DNA of 13,998 bases from Lutibacter sp. Its GTDB lineage: Bacteria; Bacteroidota; Bacteroidia; Flavobacteriales; Flavobacteriaceae. The position numbers and the translations under genes are program-made. Positions within the stretch are counted from its first letter, which is position 1. The number at the start of each line of letters is the position of its first letter. Under the pieces are notes generated by a model. That model was not told where the DNA came from. It searched no databases and saw only the letters and a program-made list of their open reading frames with translations. The DNA lies in the NCBI GenBank assembly GCA_003516285.1, contig DPCK01000129.1:1-13998 (forward strand), written 5' to 3'. Below, one piece after another: positions 1 to 5,699 of this stretch.

Positions 1-64
1 AAAATGACTTTTTCAGTGGCCTCCATATTGCGCCCGCTTTTTTTTTTATAATGAAATTCCAATC
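1..64. other. Window edge downstream of rlmF, unassigned
   Basis: This short stretch follows the rlmF stop codon and holds a run of ten T at 38-47. On the minus strand an ATG at 26-24 opens a frame (Met-Glu-Ala-Thr-Glu-Lys-Val-Ile) that runs off the window and could be the start of the next gene. On the plus strand an open frame ends at about 49-51 and could equally be a gene tail. Neither can be decided from so little sequence. I see no GC-rich hairpin next to the T run, so a terminator is not supported. Confidence 0.2.
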
Positions 65-991
65 TTAAATTTTTGCTGATTTCCATTCCTTTTGCTCCTC
101 ATCGGTTAAAAAAGTCCAGGCCACAATTCGGGTAATTTTATTGCCCTGGTGCATCGGAATGATTTTAATATCCGTTGCCTTTAATTTATTGAGAGAATCG
201 ACCATGCCTTCCACGTTTTCCTTTTTGGAAACCAAGGTGCTGTACCAAAAACACTGCGTTTTAAACATAGAACTTTCGTATAAATACGTGTGTAAAAATG
301 CTTTTTCGCCGCCTTTATACCACAATTCCTGTTGTTTTCCGCCAAAATTTCGCAGGTTGGAATCGTTTTCATTTCCCAAACCTGTCAACTTTCGGGTGTT
401 CGCCATCATTGCTTCTTCCTGTGAACCGTAAAACGGCGGATTGCACATAGCGGCCGAAAATTTATCGTCTTCGTGCAAAATTCCTTTTAAAACTTGTGTC
501 GAATGGCTTTGCTTCAGTAATTTGATGGATTGGTCCAATCCGTTATTTTTGACGATCGTTTGGGCATATTCCAATGATTTTGAGTCGATATCCGTTCCCG
601 TAAACTGCCAGCCATAAACCGCATTTCCCAAAAGCGGATAAATGCAATTGGCGCCTGTGCCAATGTCCAACACTTTTGAATTTTCGCAAATACCCGATGC
701 GGTTAGCAAATCGGCCAAATAGTGGATATAATCAACACGGCCGGGAATGGGCGGACATAAATTGTCATCTGGGAATTCCCAAAATTTTACCTTGTAATCT
801 TTAAACAATAAAGCCGTATTCAAGCTTTTTACCGCTTTTTGGTTGGCAAAATCGATGGTTTCGGTTCCGTAAGCGTTCACAAACACAAATGCTTTCAACG
901 GCGGAAATGCTTCGCACAATTCCGCAAAATTATAGCCCTTGTTTTGTTTGCTGATTGGATGAAGCTCGCTTGGTTTTTTATTGGTTCCCAT
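65..991 (-). CDS. rlmF: 23S rRNA (adenine(1618)-N6)-methyltransferase RlmF
   Basis: The product should use S-adenosylmethionine to methylate N6 of a 23S rRNA adenine (A1618 in E. coli numbering), acting in the cytoplasm during large-subunit assembly. From the ATG at 991 the protein is 308 residues, the same length as E. coli RlmF as I recall it. Visible blocks are an N-terminal family segment with CPPIPGRVDYIHYLADLL (about 79-96), the SAM-binding motif I DIGTGANCIYPL (about 109-120), the N6-adenine methyltransferase catalytic motif NPPF (184-187), and NFGGKQQELW (about 215-224). The frame is open further up to a TTG at 1036, but that TTG coincides with the -33 element of a well-formed promoter (1036-1008), so the ATG at 991 is chosen. 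This start leaves a leader of only about 10 nt and no Shine-Dalgarno site. The gene is divergent from the doxX-tetR operon. Confidence 0.93.
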   Translation of the reverse strand: MGTNKKPSELHPISKQNKGYNFAELCEAFPPLKAFVFVNAYGTETIDFANQKAVKSLNTALLFKDYKVKFWEFPDDNLCPPIPGRVDYIHYLADLLTASGICENSKVLDIGTGANCIYPLLGNAVYGWQFTGTDIDSKSLEYAQTIVKNNGLDQSIKLLKQSHSTQVLKGILHEDDKFSAAMCNPPFYGSQEEAMMANTRKLTGLGNENDSNLRNFGGKQQELWYKGGEKAFLHTYLYESSMFKTQCFWYSTLVSKKENVEGMVDSLNKLKATDIKIIPMHQGNKITRIVAWTFLTDEEQKEWKSAKI

Positions 992-1007
992 AATTCCGGT
1001 ATTTCTG

Positions 1008-1036
1008 CAAAAATAACAATTTTTAAGGATTCTCAA
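1008..1036 (-). promoter_or_regulatory. Promoter of rlmF
   Basis: On the minus strand TTG (1036-1034) is followed after 18 nt by TATTTTTG (1015-1008). This fits the Bacteroidetes consensus of TTG, 17-23 nt, then TAnnTTTG. Transcription would begin near 1002, about 10 nt before the rlmF ATG. The site decides the start codon of rlmF, because the upstream in-frame TTG is the -33 element itself. Confidence 0.65.
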
Positions 1037-1048
1037 TTTTACAAAACG

Positions 1049-1062
1049 AATGAACGTTCATT
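1049..1062. promoter_or_regulatory. Palindromic operator, probably for the TetR-family repressor
   Basis: AATGAACGTTCATT is a perfect 14-bp palindrome centred between 1055 and 1056. It is flanked by TTACAAAA (1039-1046) and TTTTGTAA (1061-1068), a second inverted pair offset by 2 bp from the first centre. TetR-family dimers commonly bind such palindromes. The site overlaps the expected -33 region of the doxX-tetR promoter and lies just upstream of the rlmF -33 element. The inference is autorepression of the tetR operon, with a possible weaker effect on rlmF. No second copy was found in the window. Confidence 0.65.
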
Positions 1063-1086
1063 TTGTAAATATTTTGTGTATCTTTG
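1057..1086 (+). promoter_or_regulatory. Promoter of the doxX-tetR operon
   Basis: TATCTTTG at 1079-1086 matches the Bacteroidetes -7 box TAnnTTTG exactly. At 19 nt upstream is TTC (1057-1059), an imperfect -33 element that lies inside the palindromic operator. The expected start site is near 1091, about 15 nt before the doxX ATG at 1106. A repressor on the palindrome would block this promoter directly. Confidence 0.6.
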
Positions 1087-1105
1087 CCAAATAAAACCGG
1101 TAATT

Positions 1106-1498
1106 ATGAAACAATCCTTCAACATTTGGTCAGTCTTAAAAATAGTTTTCGCCCTATTTATGATTTATGCCGGCGTGCAGCACTTTTTAAAACCCGATTT
1201 TTTTGTGCCTTATGTGCCAAAATTTTTGCCTTTAAAAATGGAAATTGTTTACGTTTCAGGTGTTTTTGAAGTCCTGTTCGGATTGCTTTTGTTCTTTAAA
1301 AAATACGCCAAAATTGCGGCTACGGGAATTTTTGTACTCTTGTTGCTTTTTTTGCCGATTCATCTTTGGGACGTAATTACCGAAACGCCGGTGATTGGCA
1401 GCAAAACAGCTGCCTGGATAAGGCTTCCAATTCAATTTTTATTGCTTTTTCTTATTTGGAAAATTAAAAATAATGCAGCACAACCCCTAAAGAATTAA
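1106..1498 (+). CDS. DoxX-like four-helix membrane protein
   Basis: The 130-residue protein is almost entirely hydrophobic, with four likely membrane helices at about 8-26, 47-64, 68-87 and 104-120. The pattern YAGVQHFLKPDFFVPYVP (21-38) followed by a Gly-rich second helix (VSGVFEVLFGLLLF) is characteristic of the DoxX/DoxD-like superfamily of inner-membrane proteins. Several members are linked to redox stress, but no reaction can be assigned here. The reading frame is open further upstream. I chose the ATG at 1106 because a promoter -7 box ends at 1086 and the upstream part has no DoxX character. It is the first gene of a five-gene unit, and its stop lies 2 nt before the tetR start, which suggests translational coupling and control by that repressor. 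Confidence 0.8.
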   Translation: MKQSFNIWSVLKIVFALFMIYAGVQHFLKPDFFVPYVPKFLPLKMEIVYVSGVFEVLFGLLLFFKKYAKIAATGIFVLLLLFLPIHLWDVITETPVIGSKTAAWIRLPIQFLLLFLIWKIKNNAAQPLKN

Positions 1499-1500
1499 CG

Positions 1501-2082
1501 ATGGCAAAACGCACAAAAAGTAACGAAAAACGAATTGCGCTGCTCAATGCAACGCTTCATTTGGTTAACAACAACGGTTTTCACGATGCGCCAATGTCGA
1601 AAATAGCAAAAATGGCAGACGTTTCTCCCGCAACTATTTATATTTATTTTGACAACAAACAGGATTTGATAAACCAACTGTATTTGGAAACCAAAACCTC
1701 ATTTAGCGAGTATGCTTTTAAGGATTATTTGACGAATTTATCTGTGAAAAATGGCTTTGAATTGATTTGGCGAAACATTGCCCATTTTAAATTAAATCAG
1801 GTTGAAGAAGCAGTTTTCTTATCACAATGCGACAATATTAATACGATGATTGATGAAGAAAGCCGACAGGAAGGGTTAAAAAATCTGCAGCCGTTGCTCG
1901 ATTTATGGGAACGCGGACAAAAAGACGGCATCATTAAAAATATTTCACCCTATCTTTTGTATGCTTTTACCATTTATCCGCTGGCATTTTTAATGACGAT
2001 GCAAAAAAGAAATGATTTCGAATTAAGCGAAAACCAGCTGACCGATGCATTTGAATCGGCTTGGAACGCAATTAAAATTTAA
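1501..2082 (+). CDS. TetR/AcrR-family transcriptional regulator
   Basis: This is a 193-residue one-component repressor of typical TetR size. The N-terminal DNA-binding domain is clear: a helix around 10-25 (RIALLNATLHLVNNNGF), then the helix-turn-helix SKIAKMADVSPATIYIYFDNKQDLI (33-57), with the signature T-x-Y-x-Y-F-x-N-K. The C-terminal part (about 65-193) is the variable ligand-binding and dimerisation domain and does not reveal the inducer. The gene follows doxX by 2 nt and precedes the SDR gene by 3 nt, so it is embedded in the operon it probably controls. The 14-bp palindrome at 1049-1062 is the likely target. Electrophiles or other toxic small molecules would be a reasonable ligand class given the downstream reductases, but this is inference. 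Confidence 0.92.
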   Translation: MAKRTKSNEKRIALLNATLHLVNNNGFHDAPMSKIAKMADVSPATIYIYFDNKQDLINQLYLETKTSFSEYAFKDYLTNLSVKNGFELIWRNIAHFKLNQVEEAVFLSQCDNINTMIDEESRQEGLKNLQPLLDLWERGQKDGIIKNISPYLLYAFTIYPLAFLMTMQKRNDFELSENQLTDAFESAWNAIKI

Positions 2083-2085
2083 ATT

Positions 2086-2760
2086 ATGGGAAAAACTGCC
2101 ATTATTTTGGGTGCTTCCGGATTGACGGGGCAGCAGCTGTTAGCAAAATTAATCGTCGATGATAGGTATAAAACCATCAAACTATTTTCAAGAAAGAAAA
2201 CTGAAAACACTTCATCAAAAGTGATTGAAATAGTTGGAGATCTATTGGCCTTGGAAAATTTCAAGGAAGATTTTACCGCAGATGAACTCTTTGTTTGCAT
2301 TGGAACAACGGCAAAAAAAACGCCCGACAAAACACAATATAAAAATATTGATTTTGGCATTCCGGCAGCGGCTGCAAAACTGGCAAAAGAAAATCACATT
2401 CCAACTTTTATTGTGGTTTCTGCGATGGGTGCCAACGCTGAAAGCAGCGTTTTTTACAACAAAACCAAAGGTGAAATGGAACAGGCAGTGTTGTCGGAAA
2501 AAATTAAGCACACCTACTTTTTACGTCCGTCCATTATTAGCGGAAACAGAAATGAAAACAGGCCGATGGAAAAAATAGGTATTGCCATCTTTAAATTACT
2601 GCAACCTTTAATGGTTGGAAAATTAAAAAAATACCGACTCATAGAAGCCGAAAACATTGCTAAAGCGATGATATACTTGGCAAACAAAAAACCTGAAATA
2701 CACATTGTTGAATCGGATAAAATTCAGGAACTGGCGCTATTGCCATCAACGAATAAATAA
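2086..2760 (+). CDS. NAD(P)H-binding atypical SDR protein (HTATIP2/TIP30-like)
   Basis: The 224-residue protein is a Rossmann-fold member of the atypical short-chain dehydrogenases. The N-terminus has the dinucleotide-binding motif GASGLTGQQLL (9-19), followed by a strand ending in LFSRKK (33-38) at the position that selects NADP or NAD. FVCIGTT (69-75) and VVSAMGA (110-116) follow as further Rossmann strands. Y124 and K128 (YNKTK) sit in the YxxxK arrangement, with S112 as the likely partner, so the catalytic residues appear to be present. LRPSIISG (146-153) matches the usual segment after the active site in this group. The substrate is unknown. It lies 3 nt after tetR and 16 nt before the nitroreductase gene, which suggests a role in the same redox response. 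Confidence 0.82.
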   Translation: MGKTAIILGASGLTGQQLLAKLIVDDRYKTIKLFSRKKTENTSSKVIEIVGDLLALENFKEDFTADELFVCIGTTAKKTPDKTQYKNIDFGIPAAAAKLAKENHIPTFIVVSAMGANAESSVFYNKTKGEMEQAVLSEKIKHTYFLRPSIISGNRNENRPMEKIGIAIFKLLQPLMVGKLKKYRLIEAENIAKAMIYLANKKPEIHIVESDKIQELALLPSTNK

Positions 2761-2776
2761 ATTACAAACTAAAAAT

Positions 2777-3409
2777 ATGGAATTAATAGACAAATTAAAT
2801 TGGAGATATGCCGCAAAGGCAATGAACGGAAAAAAAGTGCCTCAAGATAAAATTGACAATATTATTGAAGCGGCAAGGCTGGCGCCAACTTCAAGCGGAT
2901 TGCAGCCTTTTGAAATAATTGTAATTACAAATCAGCAAATTAAAGAAGCAATTAAACCCGTGGCTTGGAATCAATCAGTAATTACGGACTGTTCTCATCT
3001 TTTGGTTTTTGCTGCCTGGGACACCTATACACCAGAGCGTATCAACAAAATGTTTGATTTAACAAATGAAATTCGCGACAAAAAAAATGAAGGGTGGGAA
3101 AATTACCGACAAATGTTGCTAAGTTCTTACCCGCAAAAAGATGCCGATGAAAACTTTATTCATACAGCAAAACAAGCGTATATCGCTTTTGGAGTTGCCA
3201 TAGTTGCGGCTGCATTTGAACAGGTTGACACCACGCCAATTGAAGGTTTTGATCCGGCAGCGGTGGACAAAATTTTAGGGCTTCGCGAAAAAGGACTCAG
3301 AAGTGTGGTTTTATTGCCTGTTGGCTACAGAAATGCCGATAAAGACTGGCTGGTAAACCTCACCAAAGTAAGAAAAAGTAAAGAAGATTTGGTAACCATC
3401 ATCGACTAA
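2777..3409 (+). CDS. Nitroreductase-family NAD(P)H-dependent FMN oxidoreductase
   Basis: The product is a 210-residue flavoprotein of the NfsB/nitroreductase superfamily, which reduces nitroaromatics, quinones or related electrophiles with NAD(P)H. Signs are the N-terminal FMN phosphate-binding segment LNWRYAAKAM (7-16), APTSSGLQPFEIIVI (36-50), and the C-terminal block LRSVVLLPVGYRNADKDW (174-191) followed by basic K197, R199 and K200. Members normally act as cytoplasmic homodimers with FMN at the interface. The frame is open 24 codons further upstream, but that extension overlaps the SDR gene in another frame and lacks family similarity, so the ATG at 2777 is taken. The gene lies 16 nt after the SDR gene and 32 nt before the aldehyde reductase gene. 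True substrates cannot be read from sequence. Confidence 0.9.
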   Translation: MELIDKLNWRYAAKAMNGKKVPQDKIDNIIEAARLAPTSSGLQPFEIIVITNQQIKEAIKPVAWNQSVITDCSHLLVFAAWDTYTPERINKMFDLTNEIRDKKNEGWENYRQMLLSSYPQKDADENFIHTAKQAYIAFGVAIVAAAFEQVDTTPIEGFDPAAVDKILGLREKGLRSVVLLPVGYRNADKDWLVNLTKVRKSKEDLVTIID

Positions 3410-3441
3410 TTCTAGTATAAATCATTTAAAAAATTAACATT

Positions 3442-4602
3442 ATGAACAATTTCGATTTTCAAAATCCGACCAAAATACTATTTGGAAAAGGCCAAATAGC
3501 AACCTTATCAAAAGAAATTCCGGCAAACGCAAAAGTATTGTTGCTTTATGGCGGCGGAAGTATCAAAAATAACGGCGTTTACGACCAGGTGAAAGCTGCT
3601 CTGACAAATTTTGAGGTGTTGGAATTTGGCGGCATTCCCGCCAATCCCGAATATGCGGTTTTAATGGAAGCGTTAAAAGTGATAAAAAGCGAAAAAATCA
3701 CTTTTTTATTGGCAGTTGGCGGTGGTTCGGTGATTGACGGCGTCAAATTTTTATCGGCAGCAGCTGTTTATGAAGGAGAAGATCCTTGGAATATTTTAAA
3801 AAACAGCGAACGAAGTTTGAAAGGAATGCCTTTTGGCTCGGTATTGACTTTGCCTGCAACCGGCTCTGAAATGAACTCAGGTGCGGTGATTACCCGCAGG
3901 GAAACCAAAGAAAAATTGGTGATGGGCGGACCGGGGTTGTTTCCAGTGTTTTCGGTTTTAGATCCGCAAGTGGTGAAGTCGATTCCCGAAAAACAAATTG
4001 CAAACGGGTTGGCAGATGCTTTTACCCACGTGATGGAACAGTACATTACTTATCCGGTGGACGGGATGCTTCAAGATCGTTTTTCAGAGAGTATTTTGCA
4101 GACGTTGATTGAAGTTGCACCAAAAATATTGAAAGATCCATCCGATTATAATGCCGCAGCAAACTTTATGTGGAGTTGCACGATGGCATTAAACGGATTG
4201 ATACAAAAAGGAGTTCCGTCCGATTGGGCAACGCATATGATGGGACACGAATTAACCGCTTTGTTTGGCATTGACCACGCAAGAACTTTGGCGATTATTG
4301 CGCCTGGCCATTACACCTATAATTTTGAAAACAAAAAAGAAAAATTGGCACAATATGCCGAACGTGTTTGGAACGTAACTGAAGGAACTTTAGAAGAAAA
4401 AGCCAAAGCCGGCATAGAAAAAACCAAGGCTTTTTATAACTCATTGGGCATTAAAACAGCTTTGTCTGACTATACAAACGACTACAAAGGAGCTGCCCAA
4501 ATTATTTCAAAACGATTTACCGAACGCGGATGGAAAGGTTTGGGCGAACGCCAAAATGTAACGCCAAACGATGTGGAGAAAATTGTGGAAATGTCTTATT
4601 AA
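3442..4602 (+). CDS. yqhD: NADPH-dependent aldehyde reductase YqhD (iron-type alcohol dehydrogenase family)
   Basis: The 386-residue protein aligns well by eye along its length with E. coli YqhD, which reduces a broad range of short aldehydes with NADPH and protects against aldehydes from lipid peroxidation. The N-terminus NNFDFQNPTKILFGKG is nearly the same. The dinucleotide region has GGGS at about 37-40 and AVGGGSVIDG at 91-100. The metal ligands expected from YqhD (D194, H198, H267, H281) are all present as D192, H196, H265 and H279, in GLADAFTHVMEQY and HMMGHELTALFGIDH. The C-terminus LLxYAERVWNVTEGT-like segment is also conserved. It is the last gene of the TetR-controlled unit, 32 nt after the nitroreductase gene, and is followed by a weak hairpin and a repeat-rich gap. 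Substrate range here is inferred. Confidence 0.93.
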   Translation: MNNFDFQNPTKILFGKGQIATLSKEIPANAKVLLLYGGGSIKNNGVYDQVKAALTNFEVLEFGGIPANPEYAVLMEALKVIKSEKITFLLAVGGGSVIDGVKFLSAAAVYEGEDPWNILKNSERSLKGMPFGSVLTLPATGSEMNSGAVITRRETKEKLVMGGPGLFPVFSVLDPQVVKSIPEKQIANGLADAFTHVMEQYITYPVDGMLQDRFSESILQTLIEVAPKILKDPSDYNAAANFMWSCTMALNGLIQKGVPSDWATHMMGHELTALFGIDHARTLAIIAPGHYTYNFENKKEKLAQYAERVWNVTEGTLEEKAKAGIEKTKAFYNSLGIKTALSDYTNDYKGAAQIISKRFTERGWKGLGERQNVTPNDVEKIVEMSY

Positions 4603-4616
4603 AACGAGGTTTTAAT
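4598..4616. terminator. Weak AT-rich hairpin at the end of yqhD
   Basis: ATTAAAAC (4598-4605) and GTTTTAAT (4609-4616) form a perfect 8-bp stem with the 3-nt loop GAG, overlapping the yqhD stop codon. The stem has only one G-C pair, and the sequence after it is mixed A/T rather than a clean T run. It may end the operon, but as an intrinsic terminator it is weak. Confidence 0.35.
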
Positions 4617-4630
4617 TTAAAATTCTCTTG

Positions 4631-4655
4631 CTAGCGCGAGTGTCCCGCTCGTGAC
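4631..4655 (+). repeat. REP-like palindromic element, copy 1
   Basis: This GC-rich segment in an AT-rich spacer contains CGAGTGTCCCGCTCGTG and can fold into a 7-bp stem (4635-4641 with 4647-4653, two wobble pairs). It matches the reverse complement of 4754-4778 at about 20 of 25 positions. The layout of two inverted, imperfectly palindromic copies about 100 nt apart resembles REP/BIME elements that some RAYT transposases mobilise. No transposase gene is in the window. The function is unknown. Confidence 0.55.
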
Positions 4656-4753
4656 TAAGAATTCTGTTGTTAACGCCAATCGTGATTAGGAAAAAAATCA
4701 AATACTTTAAAGTAAAAATAACAGGTATATGTTCAATTTTAGTTTTGGGTTTT

Positions 4754-4778
4754 GGCACGAGCGGGATGCTCGTGCCAG
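4754..4778 (-). repeat. REP-like palindromic element, copy 2 (inverted)
   Basis: GGCACGAGC (4754-4762) and GCTCGTGCC (4768-4776) form a perfect 9-bp GC-rich stem with the 5-nt loop GGGAT. The element is an inverted copy of 4631-4655 and keeps the stem better than copy 1. As an RNA hairpin it could also protect or end the yqhD operon transcript, but no T run follows. Confidence 0.6.
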
Positions 4779-4780
4779 CG

Positions 4781-4800
4781 GTGGGGTTGCTCGCACCAGC
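4781..4800 (+). repeat. Degenerate tandem partial copy of the REP-like element
   Basis: The 20 nt at 4781-4800 resemble the directly preceding 4761-4779. Both run G-x-G-G-G-x(2)-GCTCG-x(2)-CCAGC, differing at a few bases and one inserted T. It looks like a partial tandem duplication of the right half of the element that has since drifted. Only the short GGTG/CACC stem remains. Confidence 0.4.
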
Positions 4801-5111
4801 TGTAAATTAAAAATCAAAAAAATCGTACACCATACATTCAATTGCTCTCGTCAGAGGTAGTTTTTTTATTTAAAAAAACAATAAATTTAACCCCTTTAGT
4901 CGTTATTTATTGTATTTTTATATAACACAAACAGTCCAATGTTACATTTTAATTGAAAACGGAATCAAAGTTTCATTAAAAAATAAACTCCAATCAAGTC
5001 GAGTATGTCCGAACAAAATTTGGGGATATTCTCTGTTTTTTATAATTGGGGAAAGAATAAATTACAATGTGACGAAGTCTTAATTACATACTATTTTGAT
5101 ATAAGAACAAA
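4801..5111. other. AT-rich intergenic region, no gene recognised
   Basis: No coding frame, RNA gene or clear promoter is visible. The most regular element is an A/T palindrome, G-T7-A (4860-4868) and T-A7-C (4871-4879), a 9-bp stem with almost no loop. Near the 3' end TATTTTG at 5092-5098 is one base short of the TAnnTTTG box and could serve the gene at 5112, but no TTG lies at the right distance. The rest shows nothing I can name. Confidence 0.4.
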
Positions 5112-5459
5112 ATGACCAAACAACAAATTTTCATAGCAATTATCTTAAGCGTTATTGGACTTGGCGTTTGGATTGTGGCAAGCAGAATGTCCAATGAAGT
5201 GGAGGCTTGGGACAGTATTCAATATTATAAAATAAGTCTGCCAATAATGTTTATCGTTTCGGCAATTGCCGGATTTATTGAGCCCAAACGTCCTTGGATG
5301 TGGGGAGTTTTTGTGGTTATTCTTCAGCCAATATCCCATTTTGTGCAAACTGGAGGCAGTCCCTATGTAGTGGTTGGTTTATTCTTTTTCTTTTTTTTCA
5401 TTGGGATGACAATTGGCTTTGCTTATGTTGGTGTCTGGTTAAGAAAATTTCGTCGCTAA
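5112..5459 (+). CDS. Small hypothetical membrane protein
   Basis: I do not recognise this 115-residue protein. It is strongly hydrophobic, with four likely membrane helices at about 6-24, 42-56, 61-78 and 84-109. A periplasm-side or loop segment of mixed charge lies between the first two (SNEVEAWDSIQYYK). Notable are a run of six Phe (91-96) and a basic tail LRKFRR. The ATG at 5112 is the first in frame and the frame is open to a clean TAA, with hydrophobic patterning that is hard to get by chance, so it is probably a real gene. It stands alone between repeat-rich spacers and converges on the alkaline phosphatase gene. Its stop codon lies inside a short repeat (5454-5469), so the extreme C-terminus may come from that element. 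No function can be inferred. Confidence 0.6.
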   Translation: MTKQQIFIAIILSVIGLGVWIVASRMSNEVEAWDSIQYYKISLPIMFIVSAIAGFIEPKRPWMWGVFVVILQPISHFVQTGGSPYVVVGLFFFFFFIGMTIGFAYVGVWLRKFRR

Positions 5460-5522
5460 GCGGCGCAATCGATTTTAGATTTTAGATTTACGATTATACA
5501 AATTCTCGCTAACGAGCGCAAT
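5454..5522 (+). repeat. Pair of imperfect direct repeats (CGCTAA...GCGCAAT)
   Basis: CGCTAAGCGGCGCAAT (5454-5469) and CGCTAACGAGCGCAAT (5507-5522) match at most positions and lie 53 nt apart. The spacer contains the tandem words GATTTTA/GATTTTA/GATTTA at 5471-5490. The first copy includes the TAA stop of the preceding gene. Their GC-rich words (CTAACGAGCG, CGCTCGTG nearby) recall the REP-like elements at 4631-4800, so they may be decayed relatives. Confidence 0.4.
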
Positions 5523-5541
5523 TTCCTTAAGTTAAGGAAAT
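5521..5541. terminator. Palindromic hairpin between convergent genes
   Basis: ATTTCCTTA (5521-5529) and TAAGGAAAT (5533-5541) form a perfect 9-bp stem with a 3-nt loop. It lies in the gap between the plus-strand gene ending at 5459 and the minus-strand alkaline phosphatase ending at 5700. A bidirectional terminator is plausible from position, but there is no long T run on either side. Confidence 0.35.
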
Positions 5542-5580
5542 ATTTGTCATTGCTTCGCCTGTTCGCTTTCGCTCGTGTCC

Positions 5581-5634
5581 GACAAAGGAGGAATCGCAAA
5601 AAATGAGCACGTATGATGGGATTCCTCCTTTGTC
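5581..5634. repeat. 15-bp perfect inverted repeat with 24-nt spacer
   Basis: GACAAAGGAGGAATC (5581-5595) and GATTCCTCCTTTGTC (5620-5634) are perfect reverse complements around a 24-nt spacer. The arms recall the GGAGGAATC/GATTCCTCC words of short dispersed intergenic repeats seen in many bacteria, though this match is from memory. Folded as RNA it would be a long stable stem just beyond the 3' end of the alkaline phosphatase gene (minus strand). It may be a miniature repeat unit, a terminator or a transcript-stabilising stem. Confidence 0.6.
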
Positions 5635-5699
5635 AGAAGGACAAAAACAATGCTTAAATATCATAACTTTATGCCATTGAGCACAAGCGGTAATTCCTT

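Noticed and set aside
839..1105. Upstream extension of the DoxX-like gene to an ATG at 839
   Set aside because: It would overlap rlmF on the other strand, contain the operator and the promoter, and add 89 residues unlike any DoxX protein.
2705..2776. Upstream extension of the nitroreductase gene to 2705
   Set aside because: It overlaps the SDR gene in another frame. The family N-terminus begins at the ATG at 2777.
4729..4860. 43-codon plus-strand frame running through the REP-like element
   Set aside because: Its sequence is just the palindromes read as codons, has no promoter or family likeness, and is biased to the repeat words. It is most likely chance.
4860..4879. T7/A7 palindrome as an intrinsic terminator
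   Set aside because: There is almost no loop and only one G-C pair, and it is too far from the yqhD end. It is probably low-complexity A/T sequence.
5471..5490. Tandem GATTTTA words as a possible array or CRISPR-like repeat
   Set aside because: Only about three 7-nt units with no spacers. It is simple A/T repetition.
5604..5681. Short frame of about 25 codons beginning inside the 15-bp inverted repeat spacer
   Set aside because: Very short, crosses the inverted repeat arm, and has no upstream signal or hydrophobic pattern.
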